Positions 32,092-41,169 of a stretch of 64,000 nucleotides of DNA are shown piece by piece (the stretch's first letter is position 1; every line of letters starts with the position of its first letter). The position numbers were made by a program, and so were the translations under genes. This DNA comes from JBBRHQ01 sp963781345 (GTDB lineage Bacteria; Actinomycetota; Thermoleophilia; Solirubrobacterales; 70-9), in assembly GCA_963781345.1 (NCBI GenBank), contig CAWAFQ010000013.1, positions 186,001 to 250,000 of the forward strand, given 5' to 3'. The notes under the pieces were generated by a model. The model did no database searches, had not been told where the DNA came from, and saw only the letters and a list, made by a program, of their open reading frames with translations.

Positions 32092-32400
32092 GCGGCCGCT
32101 GACCGCGTCTCCGCCGGGGCCGAGCTCGCCGCCTACGAGGCGCTCGACACGGTCGTCCTCCGCGGCCTTGCCAGCGCCGAGGTCGAGGCGATGACCGCGC
32201 TAGCGGCCGCGGCCGCACCCTAGGGATCCTCTGGGTTTTCCACCCACGGCGCGTCGCCTACGCACCGCGCGTCGCTGACCCACAAATCCCTAGGACATCG
32301 GTCCGCGGTGGCGAATGACCGTGACGAAGGCCTGCGGACTGTGTTCAGTCATTGGTGGCGCCGTGGGCGCACCCAGCACCAAACCGACCGAAAGGGAACC
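32092..32400. other. 309-bp stretch: gene remnant and an inverted repeat
   Basis: Positions 32103-32223 keep an open frame with native codon bias reading AELAAYEALDTVVLRGLASA then EVEAMTALAAAAAP, stop. It has no start codon and looks like the tail of a lost gene. Immediately after, CCTAGGGAT (32219-32227) and ATCCCTAGG (32286-32294) form a perfect 9-bp inverted repeat enclosing two CGCGTCGC copies. Confidence 0.45.
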
Positions 32401-32964
32401 ATGAGAGCCAGACTTCTTCTCCTCCTCAGCCTGCTAGCCGTGGGCGTGCTCGTTGCCGGCATCACGGTGGCGCGAGCGGATGACAACGGATCCGACGACA
32501 GCCCAGACGCGACCAGCTGCCAGAGCGGCCCTGATGTCGGCGACGACGATGGCGGCAGCTCAGACGACCAGATCGAGGGCACCGGCTCCAACGATCAGAT
32601 CGAGGGCCACGCCGGCGACGACGAGATCAACGGCGATTCCGGCGATGACGACATCTGCGGGCAGGTCGGCGATGACGACCTCAACGGCGGACCCGGCGAC
32701 GACTCGATCGACGGCGGACCCGGCGACGACGTCGAGAACGGGCAGGCGGGCGACGACAGCGTCACCGGCAGCGCTGACGACGACACCCTGGTCGGCGGCC
32801 CCGGCACAGACGTGCTCGCCGGCAGCGGTGGCAACGACCTGATCAAGTCGCGCGACAACCGTCGTGACCGGGTCAACTGCGGGCGTGGCCGCCACGACCG
32901 CGTCCGGGCCGATCACCGCGACCACGTCGCCAAGAACTGCGAGAAGGTCGCCCGCAAGGGCTGA
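32401..32964 (+). CDS. Small secreted RTX-type calcium-binding protein
   Basis: A signal peptide (MRARLLLLLSLLAVGVLVAG) is followed by an Asp/Gly-rich repeat region: about ten nonapeptides of the GGxGDDxIxG type such as GHAGDDEINGDSGDDDICG and LNGGPGDDSIDGGPGDD. The end is basic (HDRVRADHRDHVAKNCEKVA). It should fold as a parallel beta-roll when calcium is bound outside the cell. ATG 32401 has AAAGGGAA just upstream; longer frames add no signal-like sequence. Similar repeats end the larger proteins at 17 and 39 kb. Confidence 0.8.
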   Translation: MRARLLLLLSLLAVGVLVAGITVARADDNGSDDSPDATSCQSGPDVGDDDGGSSDDQIEGTGSNDQIEGHAGDDEINGDSGDDDICGQVGDDDLNGGPGDDSIDGGPGDDVENGQAGDDSVTGSADDDTLVGGPGTDVLAGSGGNDLIKSRDNRRDRVNCGRGRHDRVRADHRDHVAKNCEKVARKG

Positions 32965-32985
32965 GACCCCACTCGCAATGCTGAG

Positions 32986-33020
32986 GCCCCGCCGCGCCCT
33001 TCACGCGGTGGGGCTTCTTG
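32986..33020 (+). terminator. Rho-independent terminator after the small RTX gene
   Basis: GCCCCGCCGCG (32986-32996) pairs with CGCGGTGGGGC (33004-33014), 11 bp with one G-T, across a 7-nt loop. A T-rich run TTCTTGCTTTCT follows. It lies 22 bp after the RTX stop. Confidence 0.8.
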
Positions 33021-33050
33021 CTTTCTACCCGGACCCCGAGCGCTGCCAGA

Positions 33051-34613
33051 ATGGGTCGGGTGAGTCTCGCCACCACAGCGACAGAGGGCTTCTGGGGCGT
33101 TTGGGGCCGGCCGTCGGCCGCGCTGCTCGCCCTGATCGCCTCCGCCGCCCTGGCCGCACCGGCGGGCGGGTCGGCGGCCGAGACCAGCGCCGGTGCCGGC
33201 CGAGCCACGGCCTTTGCCAAGATCCCCCGCTCGCCGCAGCTGCCGCTCTCCAATTCGGGCCGCTGGATAACCGATGCCGACGGCCGCGTCGTCATCCAAC
33301 ACGGCCTCAACATGGTCTCCAAGCTGGCGCCCTACCAGCCGGCCGCGGCCGGCTTCGACGCCGCCGACGCCGACTTCCTCGCCCGCTACGGCTTCAACAG
33401 CGTCCGCCTCGGGCTGATCTATAAGGCGGTCGAGCCGCAGCCCGGGAAGATCAACCACGGCTACATCCGCCGAGCGCGTGAGACCGAGCGGATGCTCGCC
33501 AAGCGCGGGATCACCTCGCTCATCGACTTCCACCAGGACCTCTACAACGAGCGCTTCAGCGGCGAGGGCTGGCCCGACTGGGCAGTCCTCGACGACGGCC
33601 TCCCCGCCCAGCCGCTGGCGGGCTTCCCCGCCACCTACCTGACCAGCCCGGGGCTGAACCGCGCCTTCGACAACTTCTACGCCGATCACGCCGGCCCCGG
33701 GGGGGTCGGCCTGATCAGCCGCTTCGGTACCGCCTGGAAGCGCGTCGCGACGAGCTTCAGCGGTGATCCCGGCGTGCTCGGCTACGACATCCTCAACGAG
33801 CCCTGGCCCGGATCGGGGTACGCCGACTGCTTCAACCTCTCCGGCTGCCCCAGATTCGACCGCGCCAGCTTGGCGCCGCTCTATCGCAGGGTGATCACCA
33901 AGATCCGCGAGGCCGACCCCTCCCACCTCGTCTTCTACGAGCCGCAGGTCCTCTTCAACTTCGACTCGAACACGAACCTGCCCGACCTCGGCCGCCGCCA
34001 CCTCGGCTTCAGCTTCCACAACTACTGCTTCACCGGCCTGATCGCGGGCTCTCCGCCGACCTGCCCCGAGAGCGAGGACCTCGTCTTCGACAACGCCGAC
34101 GCCCGCGCCCGCAAGACCGGCGACGCCCTAATGCTCTCCGAGTTCGGCGCCACCGCCGACATCTCGATCCTCGACCGGATCACCGGTTTCGCCGACCGCC
34201 ACATGGTCTCCTGGCAGGAGTGGCACTACTGCGGCTGCGACGACCCGACGACCCAGGGCCCCGGCGACACCCAGGCGGTAGTCAAGGACCTGCGCCGCCC
34301 GCCCCGCGGCTCGAACGTTTTCCATGCCAAGTTGAAGGCCCTCGCCCGCCCCTACCCCCAGGCGATAGCCGGCACCCCGGAGAGCTTCAGCTTCGACCCG
34401 AGCACCCGAGTGTTCAAGCTTCTCTACACCCGAAAGCGAGCCAACGGCAAGGGCAGCTTCCGCCGCGGCTTCACCGACATCTTCGTCCCCAAGATCCAGT
34501 ACCCGGACGGCTACTCGGCCCGGGTCACCGGCGGCGGCTCGATCTCACGCGATCCGAAGCGCCGCCAGCACCTCTACGTTCGCTCGACTCTGCGACCAGC
34601 GGCATCCGCGTAG
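33051..34613 (+). CDS. Secreted glycoside hydrolase family 5, endoglycoceramidase-like
   Basis: 520 residues. A signal peptide (SAALLALIASAALAAPAGG) precedes a TIM-barrel domain. It includes RWITDADGRVVIQHGLNMVS, YGFNSVRLGLIYKAVEPQPG and ITSLIDFHQDLYNERFSGEG. The acid/base Glu is in GYDILNEPWPGSG (near residue 248) and the nucleophile Glu in LMLSEFGATAD (near residue 362). The wording of these motifs matches endoglycoceramidases, which cut the glycan from glycosphingolipids, more than cellulases. A C-terminal beta domain follows. ATG 33051 comes right after the terminator of the upstream gene and has no strong ribosome-binding site. Confidence 0.82.
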   Translation: MGRVSLATTATEGFWGVWGRPSAALLALIASAALAAPAGGSAAETSAGAGRATAFAKIPRSPQLPLSNSGRWITDADGRVVIQHGLNMVSKLAPYQPAAAGFDAADADFLARYGFNSVRLGLIYKAVEPQPGKINHGYIRRARETERMLAKRGITSLIDFHQDLYNERFSGEGWPDWAVLDDGLPAQPLAGFPATYLTSPGLNRAFDNFYADHAGPGGVGLISRFGTAWKRVATSFSGDPGVLGYDILNEPWPGSGYADCFNLSGCPRFDRASLAPLYRRVITKIREADPSHLVFYEPQVLFNFDSNTNLPDLGRRHLGFSFHNYCFTGLIAGSPPTCPESEDLVFDNADARARKTGDALMLSEFGATADISILDRITGFADRHMVSWQEWHYCGCDDPTTQGPGDTQAVVKDLRRPPRGSNVFHAKLKALARPYPQAIAGTPESFSFDPSTRVFKLLYTRKRANGKGSFRRGFTDIFVPKIQYPDGYSARVTGGGSISRDPKRRQHLYVRSTLRPAASA

Positions 34614-34650
34614 ACGATCTCACCGAGTTAGTGCGCGTGGTGTGCCACCC

Positions 34651-35256
34651 TCAGTAAGGCGGCAGCTCGTCGTACCAGTCGCCAAGCATGCGGAAGGCGC
34701 GCCAGAAGCGCTGCTTGGCGCCCTCCTCGTCGAGCGAATCGTCGATGTCTGGCACGTAGAGCGCATCGATCGTCGCGGTCAGGGCCTGGACCTCGCCCTG
34801 CTTTGGCTCGAGCGGTCGAGAGAGGGGGATGTTCTGGAGGTTGAGCACGTTCAGTGCCGGCTCGCCCATGACGACGACGATCTTCGGCTGCACGATCGCG
34901 ATCTCCTCGAGGAGCCGCGCGATGCACTCATCGGCAGCGAGCCCGGGGTCGGCGATAGGGCACTTGACGCAGAGAGTGCCGTAGACGACCAGGGGGTCGA
35001 TGCCGAGGCGCTTGAAGCTCTTCATCAGAGCATTGCCGGCGCGCCCGTAGAAGGCGACACCCTCCTCGATCTCCGAGGCGGTCGGGGCGTGCTTGAGCAT
35101 CATGATGTCGGCCTGGGGATGGCCGGAGCCGAGCACGGGCATCAGCTTGCCCCGGGGGCAGTACTCGCACTCCTGCAGCTCGCGGGTCAGCTGGTTGAGC
35201 TCGCGGATCGCGCGCTCGAGGTACTTCTCTCTGATCTCGTCGTCGGTCGCCGGCAT
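34651..35256 (-). CDS. Divergent uracil-DNA glycosylase family (type 4/5-like fold) protein
   Basis: 201 residues with the four-Cys layout of Fe-S uracil-DNA glycosylases (LQECEYCPRG, GTLCVKCPI). It also has the fold landmarks EGVAFYGRAGNALMKSF and QPKIVVVMGEPALNVLN. The usual motif A (GEAPG-x-DE) is replaced by KHAPTASEIEE, and the C-terminal HPS motif is missing. It may bind DNA bases without standard activity, or act on another lesion. Start ATG 35256 (MPATDDEIREKYLERAIREL) is preferred; an in-frame start at 35313 would overlap the upstream gene. It is probably cotranscribed with the GT-PHP gene. Confidence 0.65.
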   Translation of the reverse strand: MPATDDEIREKYLERAIRELNQLTRELQECEYCPRGKLMPVLGSGHPQADIMMLKHAPTASEIEEGVAFYGRAGNALMKSFKRLGIDPLVVYGTLCVKCPIADPGLAADECIARLLEEIAIVQPKIVVVMGEPALNVLNLQNIPLSRPLEPKQGEVQALTATIDALYVPDIDDSLDEEGAKQRFWRAFRMLGDWYDELPPY

Positions 35257-35312
35257 CGTCCGCGATCTCTTTGACGGCTCGGGCGCGGCTCCTTCGCGAC
35301 GGCCCTCCTGCA

Positions 35313-37271
35313 TCAGCTCTTGCTCGCCGGTCTGCGCCTCCCCGCCCCCCTCGGACGGCCGCCGCGGACCGGCTTCGGGTCCGGGACGGTGCGCTTGGGC
35401 GCCTTCGGGCGGCCGGTGGTCTGGAGGAACTTCAGGGCCTGGACATAGACGAGGTTCTTGTGCTTGCGGGTGATGTCGGCGTCGCGCATCGCCTCGAGGA
35501 ACTCCTGCGGTCCGTCGAAGTCGTGGATCCGCTGGCGGACGCTGCCGAGGCCCTGGGCCACATGGCTGTCCGAACCGGCGCCGGCGACGATCCGGTATTT
35601 GGCGGCGAATCGCTCTGCCTCTTCGTTGAAAGCGGTCAGCGCCACCCGCGGGTTGAAGACCTCGAGGATGTCTATCTCCTCGACCATGCCGAGGAGGTGC
35701 TCGTAGTCGGGCACCGAGTGCAGGCGGTCAAAGGGGTGGGGGACGTAGACGAGCCCGCCCTGGCGGCGGATCTCGGCGATCGTCTCCGCCATCGTCATCC
35801 CCCGCGCGATCTTCTCGGTGAGGAAGAGACCGATCACCTCCCCCTGCTCCGCCGTCTTCACCTCCTCGGCGACGATCACCTTGAGACCGTCCATATCCTC
35901 GGCGATCTCGCGGGCCGCGAGCGCGCCCGAGACCACGTTGTGGTCGGTGATCGCGATCGCCCCGAGCCCACGATCGCGGGCGGTCTCGAGCAGGACCTCG
36001 ACCGGCGTCGCGCAGTCCGGGGAGTGGTCGGTGTGCATGTGCAGGTCGACCTCGATCAGCGCCCGGCGCGAGATCCGGCGGCGGACCTGGGGATCGCCCG
36101 CGGGCGCGTGGCGAAGCGCGGTGACGCCCGTGTAGAGCGCCTCGAAGTCGTCGGCGACATCGGACCAGCTGCGGACCGCGCCGCCCGCCCGTGCCCGGCG
36201 ACGCATCCGCTCGAGCGCGGTGCGGTCCGCGCCGAGGCGCGCCAGCTGTCCGGCGAGAGTGTCGGCATCACCGGGTGGAAACATCGGCCCGAGCTCCCCT
36301 TCGGCAACCAGCTCCGAGTAGATCGGGAGCCTGGAGACGACCGGCACCGCGCCGGCGGCGAGCGCGCGGCGGATCACCCCGGGCGCGGGCATCGGGCCGC
36401 CGGAGGACGCGACGACCACGTCGCTCGCCGCGAGTAGGTCCACCTCAGCGCCATCGGCCTGGCCGACCACGTCGACGCGCTCGCGCAACTTCCGCGAGAT
36501 CCGCAGGGACGCCGGATCGGCCTCATCCGGCGAGCAGACCGTCGCCCGCCAGTCGAGGCCGGCCGGAAGCCGGCGCAGCGCTCGCAGGAACAGGCGCAGC
36601 GCCCCGCGCTCCTCCTCGAGCGCGAAGAGGATGCGCAGCGGGCCCTTGCCGCGCGCGGTGGCGGGTGAGACCGCATCGGCGCCGGGGCGGACCAGGTCGT
36701 AGCTGCCGGGGAAGTAGCGCCCGAGCAAATCTCCGGTGACCTCGGAGGTCACCGTGCGCACGTCGAGGCGACCGAAGAAGATCTCGACCAGCGGCCGCGC
36801 CACCTGCGTCGAGAGCAGCCGCTCCTGCGGCTCGTGGAAGGTCCCGACGTTGAGCGAGTAGGAGTGGCGCAGCGCGGTCGAGGAGACGCTCGGCGCGAAG
36901 GGCTCGTGGACGTGGACGATGTCGAGCCGGGCGGCGCCGAGCAGCGCCTCCAGGGCACGACTGGCGTCAACCGGCACCGGGGCGGGCCTCGGCCGGGGGC
37001 CGTGGGGCAGGGGAACGCCACCGCCGACCGCGAGCAGACGGGGCTCGCGACCGTCGCCGAAGATCGAGTCGGCGTCATCGCGGGCAGCGGCTATCGCCGC
37101 CCGCGACTCGCGCACCGCGGCGCGCGAGTCCGACGGCGCCAGGATCAGAACCCGGTGGCCGCGCCGCGCGAGCTCGGCCGAGGTGCGCGCGACGAACTCG
37201 TTGACCTCATGGCGGGCGCCCCACGGATGGGGGGACACCTGGACTATCCGCAGGGGCTCACCGGATGGCAC
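35313..37271 (-). CDS. Glycosyltransferase (GT4-like) fused to a PHP-domain phosphoesterase
   Basis: 652 residues. The N-terminal half (about 1-395) is a GT-B fold glycosyltransferase: LRIVQVSPHPWGARHEVNEF, DIVHVHEPFAPSVSSTALRH, ILFALEEERGALRLFLRALR and the donor-site-like DVVVASSGGPMPAPGVIRRA, PMFPPGDADTLAGQL. From about 405 a PHP domain follows with metal motifs LHMHTDHSPD, AITDHNVVSG, VYVPHPFDRLHS and GAGSDSHVAQGLG. A basic tail ends it. The PHP part resembles the polymerase/histidinol-phosphatase superfamily. Start GTG 37271 (VPSGEPLRIVQ) is chosen because upstream residues look like random frame and overlap the divergent gene. Such a fusion is unusual; the joint function is unknown. Confidence 0.75.
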   Translation of the reverse strand: MPSGEPLRIVQVSPHPWGARHEVNEFVARTSAELARRGHRVLILAPSDSRAAVRESRAAIAAARDDADSIFGDGREPRLLAVGGGVPLPHGPRPRPAPVPVDASRALEALLGAARLDIVHVHEPFAPSVSSTALRHSYSLNVGTFHEPQERLLSTQVARPLVEIFFGRLDVRTVTSEVTGDLLGRYFPGSYDLVRPGADAVSPATARGKGPLRILFALEEERGALRLFLRALRRLPAGLDWRATVCSPDEADPASLRISRKLRERVDVVGQADGAEVDLLAASDVVVASSGGPMPAPGVIRRALAAGAVPVVSRLPIYSELVAEGELGPMFPPGDADTLAGQLARLGADRTALERMRRRARAGGAVRSWSDVADDFEALYTGVTALRHAPAGDPQVRRRISRRALIEVDLHMHTDHSPDCATPVEVLLETARDRGLGAIAITDHNVVSGALAAREIAEDMDGLKVIVAEEVKTAEQGEVIGLFLTEKIARGMTMAETIAEIRRQGGLVYVPHPFDRLHSVPDYEHLLGMVEEIDILEVFNPRVALTAFNEEAERFAAKYRIVAGAGSDSHVAQGLGSVRQRIHDFDGPQEFLEAMRDADITRKHKNLVYVQALKFLQTTGRPKAPKRTVPDPKPVRGGRPRGAGRRRPASKS

Positions 37272-37351
37272 CGCAGCAGCATAGGCCAGGCCTGGGCCTG
37301 GTTTGGACAGGGCTTGCGCCGAGCCCGGCCGGCGTCTGCCAGCATCCGCCA

Positions 37352-38350
37352 ATGACCACGAACGCCGAGCTCGCCCGCACCGACCGGATCCTGCCCGGTG
37401 TCTGGCGCCTGCGCCTGCCGCTGCCCTGGCCCGGGGTTCCCCACGGCAACGCGTTCGCGATCGCGGCCGGCGACGGGGTGGTTCTGTTCGACACCGGGAT
37501 CGGCGGCGAGGGACGCCTGCGCCAGCTCGAGCTGGCACTCGCCCAGGCCGGCTTCGGGATCGGCGACATCAAGCTCGTGGTCTGCACGCATGCTCACGTC
37601 GACCACTGCGGCCTCGCTACGCCGATCGTCGAGGAGGCCGGATGCGAGCTCTGGATCCACCCCGCCTGGGAGCACATTCGCCGCCTCATCGACGATCCCG
37701 ACGCAGCGCTCGACCGCAGGCTCGAGGTCGCCCGCCAGAGCGGAGTCCCGGGCTGGGCGCTGGAGCGCTACGAGAGCAGCCGCCGCGGCGCCGAGACCGG
37801 GATCGACGGGATCCTCGCCCCCGATCGCGACCTCGTGCCGGGAGTCGAGGTCGAGACCGACCTCGGCGCCTGGCAGGTCTACGAGACGCCCGGTCATGCG
37901 CCCTCTCATGTGGTCCTCCATCAGCCGGAGCGCCGCCTGATGATCTCCGGCGACCACCTGCTGGGACGGGTCACGGTCTTCTACGACCAGGGCCACACGC
38001 AGGACCCGGTCGGCGAGTTCCTCCACAGCCTGACCGTGGTCGAGGGACTGGAGACGGACCTCTGCCTCGCCGGTCACGGCAGGCCGTTCCGCGACACCCG
38101 GGGGAAGGTCGCCGCCTACCGTGAGCTGGTCGCCGAGCAGACCGAGCGGATCCGGGCCTCACTCGCCTCGGGGCCGAAGACCGCATTCGAGACCGTCCCC
38201 GACCTGATCGGCCGCGAGAACCTCAATCCGGCGACCGCGACGCTGGGCCTGCAGCTATCGCTCGCCTATCTCGACCACCTGGCGAAGACGGGGGAGGCCG
38301 CGCCGATTGCCGGAACCGACCCGCTTCGCTGGGAGCGCACGGCGGCCTGA
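37352..38350 (+). CDS. Metallo-beta-lactamase fold hydrolase
   Basis: 332 residues. The zinc motifs of the MBL superfamily are in order: THAHVDHCG (HxHxDH, near residue 79), the His in YETPGHAPSHVVLHQ, the bridging Asp in MISGDHLLG, and a final His in LAGHGRPFRD. A helical C-terminal extension (AAYRELVAEQTERIRASLAS, ...) is typical of the group related to hydroxyacylglutathione hydrolases and lactonases. No signal peptide is present. Start ATG 37352 (MTTNAELARTDRILPGVWRL); it is divergent from the GT-PHP gene with about 80 bp between. Substrate unknown. Confidence 0.82.
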   Translation: MTTNAELARTDRILPGVWRLRLPLPWPGVPHGNAFAIAAGDGVVLFDTGIGGEGRLRQLELALAQAGFGIGDIKLVVCTHAHVDHCGLATPIVEEAGCELWIHPAWEHIRRLIDDPDAALDRRLEVARQSGVPGWALERYESSRRGAETGIDGILAPDRDLVPGVEVETDLGAWQVYETPGHAPSHVVLHQPERRLMISGDHLLGRVTVFYDQGHTQDPVGEFLHSLTVVEGLETDLCLAGHGRPFRDTRGKVAAYRELVAEQTERIRASLASGPKTAFETVPDLIGRENLNPATATLGLQLSLAYLDHLAKTGEAAPIAGTDPLRWERTAA

Positions 38351-38387
38351 ACTCGGCAGGCTCAGTGCGGGCTCAGCCCAGAGGGTC

Positions 38388-41024
38388 TCAACGCCGCTTA
38401 GGCGCGATGACCCTCCATCTGCGAACCGCCGGGGTCGAGTCGACGTTGCCGACGGCATCGGTCGCCCGCACGCTGAAGGTGTGCTTCCCCCGCCCCACAC
38501 TCTTGCGGAACGGGGATTTGCAGGAGCGGAAGCTGCCCTTGTCGAGCTTGCAATCGAAGCTCGCGCCCGGCTCGGAGGACTTGAAGGTGAACTTCACCTT
38601 CACCCGGCGGCGCTTCGAGGTCACCTTCGCCTTCGGTGACCCGGAGATGCTGGTCTGGGGTGCCGTCGTGTCCTGGCGGTCGCAGTCGGTAGCGAGGATG
38701 TCGACCGCGTCAGCCCTGACGGGGTCGACTCCCGCGCCGCAGGCGATCGTGTCGGCGGCCGAGTTGCGGGCCTCGACGCTATCGTCGCCGTTGCCGGCGT
38801 CGATCGCCGAGCCGCCGGCGCTGCCGGCGCCGAGCGTGTCGCCGCCGTCGCCGCCGATCAGCTTCCCCGGAGATGAGCCCAGGGCCAGCGTGTCGGCGGC
38901 GCTGCCGCCCACGAGGTTGTCGATGGCGGTCAGGGTGTCTGCCTCGCCGGCCTGGCCGTCGTCGTTGACGCCGTCGAGATCCGCGCTGACCGGGACCGAG
39001 CGCTCCGCGTAGGAGGCGGTGTCGCTTCCGCCCGGCCCGCCCCCGAGAACGTCGTTGCCGAGGCCGCCGGTGAGCACATTGTCACCGACGTCGCCGGTCA
39101 GCGTGTCGGCGGCGCTGCCGCCGATCAGGTTGTCGATGTTGGAGAGGATGTCGGCCTCGCCGACCTGGCCGTCGTCGTTGACCCCGTCGAGGTCGACAGC
39201 TACGGGCACGGCGCGATCGGCGTAGCTCGAGGCGTCGGCACCCCCGGGCGCGCCGCTCAGTGTGTCGTTGCCGAGGCCGCCGGTCAGTGTGTGCGGTCCC
39301 CCTGCGTTGCTGACAGCGATGGTGTCGGGCTGGGCTGTGCCGATCACGTCGACGAAGTTGCCGGCGAAGGTGTCCGTCTCGCCGGTCGCAACGAGCTGCG
39401 GAGACGCGGCGCTGTTGAGGCTGATCGTCACGGCGGCGAGGTGGTCAGAATAGTCGAGAGTCGTGTTGCAGCCTGTGTCGAAGGGGATGTTGAAGCTGTC
39501 GTTTCCGGCACCACCACGGAGCAGATCGCACTTCCCGTCGGGCCCCAGCACCGGGTCGCCGACAATCAGGTCCGCGCCGCCCTTGCCGTCAATCGTGTCG
39601 GTGCCGCCGTTGCCCGCCAACGTGTTCGCGTTCACGTCCCCGGTGAGCGTGTCGTCGCCGGACCCGCCGAAGAGGTTCTCGAAGGTCGCACCAACGTTCT
39701 CAAGGCCGCCCTCGCCGTCATTGGTTCCGTCGTTGATGCTGAGATTCATCCCGCCCGCGTCACCCGAGTAGTCGAGCCTATCCCCCGACCCGCCGCCGCC
39801 GTTGTAGATGTCGGTACCCGGGCCGGGAGTGACGACGTCGTTGCCGAGACCGGCGTTGATCGTGTCGGCTCCACCACCTCCGTCGATCGAGTCGCTGCCG
39901 TCCGAGCCGGTCAGAGTGTCTGGGCCGTCACCGCCGATCAGCGTCACCGCGAAGGTGGCGGCGCTGCCGTCCAGGAGGTTGACGACATTGTTGCCGGTGA
40001 TCTTGGTGATGTCGGCGTCGAGGTTGTCGGACTCGGAGCCGAGGACGCCGTCGTCGGCGACACCGTTGAGAGTGACCCCCACGATCCCGACGGGATGGTT
40101 GGCGTAGGAGACGTCGCCGCCGCCGCCCGGGTCGCCGTCGAAGGTATCGTTGCCGAGGCCGCCCTGCATCAGAGCCCCACCGGAATCGGCGTGCAGGACG
40201 TTGGTGCCCTCGCCCCCGTCGAGGACATCCTTTGCACCGCCGCCACTGAGCACGTTGGGGCCTGCGTTGCCGGTGATCGTGTCGATCCCGGGGCCGCCTG
40301 TGACGTTCTCGACATCGTTGAAAACGTTTTCGAACGTGCCCGGAGCACCGCCACAACTCTGCGTGTCGTTGGCGACACCGTCGAGGGTCACCGTCGCGCA
40401 GCCGCCATTCGCGTAGCTGACGGTGTCTACGCCGCCGCCGCCGTGCACCAGGTCGATGCCCGTTCCCATCGCGTAGGTATCCCCGCCACCGCCACCGTTG
40501 AAGGTCAGGTCGGTGCCGGTCAGGTTGCGGACGGTGGCCGCGGCATCTGCGTTGACGATGACCGGAGCGGGGAACGAGAAGGTCGTGACGCTGGGAACGC
40601 TGTCGGAAAGCAGGACGTCCATCGTGCGGGTCGCGTCATTGGTCAACTTGAGCCGGTACGCAGAGTCGCCGGGCTCGGCCGGGCCGCAGACGACGGTGGT
40701 CCCGCTGGCGGGGGTGCAGAGTCCCGCCGGGACGCTGGGGCCGACCGTGATCGTGCTGTTGCTGCAACCGCTGCAGGTTGTGTCGATCGTGTAGTCCTGG
40801 CCCGGACCAGTGTCGGGGTTCTGGACGTTGTAGGTCTCGTTGATGCCACTGACCGCCAGCTGCATCGTGTCCGGGCTTCCCTGCGTGAAGGAGATGGCGA
40901 CCGCCGCCGAGGCAGGCGTGGCCAGAGCGGCGCCAGTGAGCAGGCTCGCCCCTAGCCCTCCCAGGATCCCCAGGGCTACACGGGATGCCGACAGCCGGAG
41001 CACAGGCCGCGAAAACATCCTCAT
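38388..41024 (-). CDS. Large secreted RTX-repeat protein with C-terminal Ig-like domain
   Basis: 878 residues: a signal peptide (LGILGGLGASLLTGAALATP), a beta-rich N-terminal domain with paired Cys, then some 500 residues of RTX-type calcium-binding repeats (GGPGIDTITGNAGPNVLSGG and variants). Two adjoining copies of an approximately 85-residue unit (GGLGNDTLSGAPGGADASSY ... NIDNLIGGSAADTLTG) are nearly identical and are also visible as DNA repeats at 38.9-39.3 kb. The end is an Ig-like domain (SSEPGASFDCKLDKGSFRSC, HTFSVRATDAVGNVDSTPA) often found on surface proteins of this class. It is probably a cell-surface or matrix protein. No catalytic motif is seen. Confidence 0.8.
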   Translation of the reverse strand: MRMFSRPVLRLSASRVALGILGGLGASLLTGAALATPASAAVAISFTQGSPDTMQLAVSGINETYNVQNPDTGPGQDYTIDTTCSGCSNSTITVGPSVPAGLCTPASGTTVVCGPAEPGDSAYRLKLTNDATRTMDVLLSDSVPSVTTFSFPAPVIVNADAAATVRNLTGTDLTFNGGGGGDTYAMGTGIDLVHGGGGVDTVSYANGGCATVTLDGVANDTQSCGGAPGTFENVFNDVENVTGGPGIDTITGNAGPNVLSGGGAKDVLDGGEGTNVLHADSGGALMQGGLGNDTFDGDPGGGGDVSYANHPVGIVGVTLNGVADDGVLGSESDNLDADITKITGNNVVNLLDGSAATFAVTLIGGDGPDTLTGSDGSDSIDGGGGADTINAGLGNDVVTPGPGTDIYNGGGGSGDRLDYSGDAGGMNLSINDGTNDGEGGLENVGATFENLFGGSGDDTLTGDVNANTLAGNGGTDTIDGKGGADLIVGDPVLGPDGKCDLLRGGAGNDSFNIPFDTGCNTTLDYSDHLAAVTISLNSAASPQLVATGETDTFAGNFVDVIGTAQPDTIAVSNAGGPHTLTGGLGNDTLSGAPGGADASSYADRAVPVAVDLDGVNDDGQVGEADILSNIDNLIGGSAADTLTGDVGDNVLTGGLGNDVLGGGPGGSDTASYAERSVPVSADLDGVNDDGQAGEADTLTAIDNLVGGSAADTLALGSSPGKLIGGDGGDTLGAGSAGGSAIDAGNGDDSVEARNSAADTIACGAGVDPVRADAVDILATDCDRQDTTAPQTSISGSPKAKVTSKRRRVKVKFTFKSSEPGASFDCKLDKGSFRSCKSPFRKSVGRGKHTFSVRATDAVGNVDSTPAVRRWRVIAPKRR

Positions 41025-41169
41025 CTGGGCATCCCTGCCAGCGCCTCCCCTTGCGGTCCATGGACAAGACTCTCCCCCACCATAGCCGGGGCCGGCATGG
41101 AGGAATGTCCTGATGCTTGACCTTCGTGCCTGCCGGCACCTGAAACGGAGAAGCGGAGCTGCGTTGCGG

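Noticed and set aside
39291..40955. A 554-residue plus-strand frame opposite the large RTX gene
   Set aside because: It is an antisense shadow of the RTX repeats with no recognisable domain.
38388..41024. Repetitive stretch considered as a CRISPR array
   Set aside because: The repeats are in frame, coding for RTX nonapeptides, with no spacer pattern.
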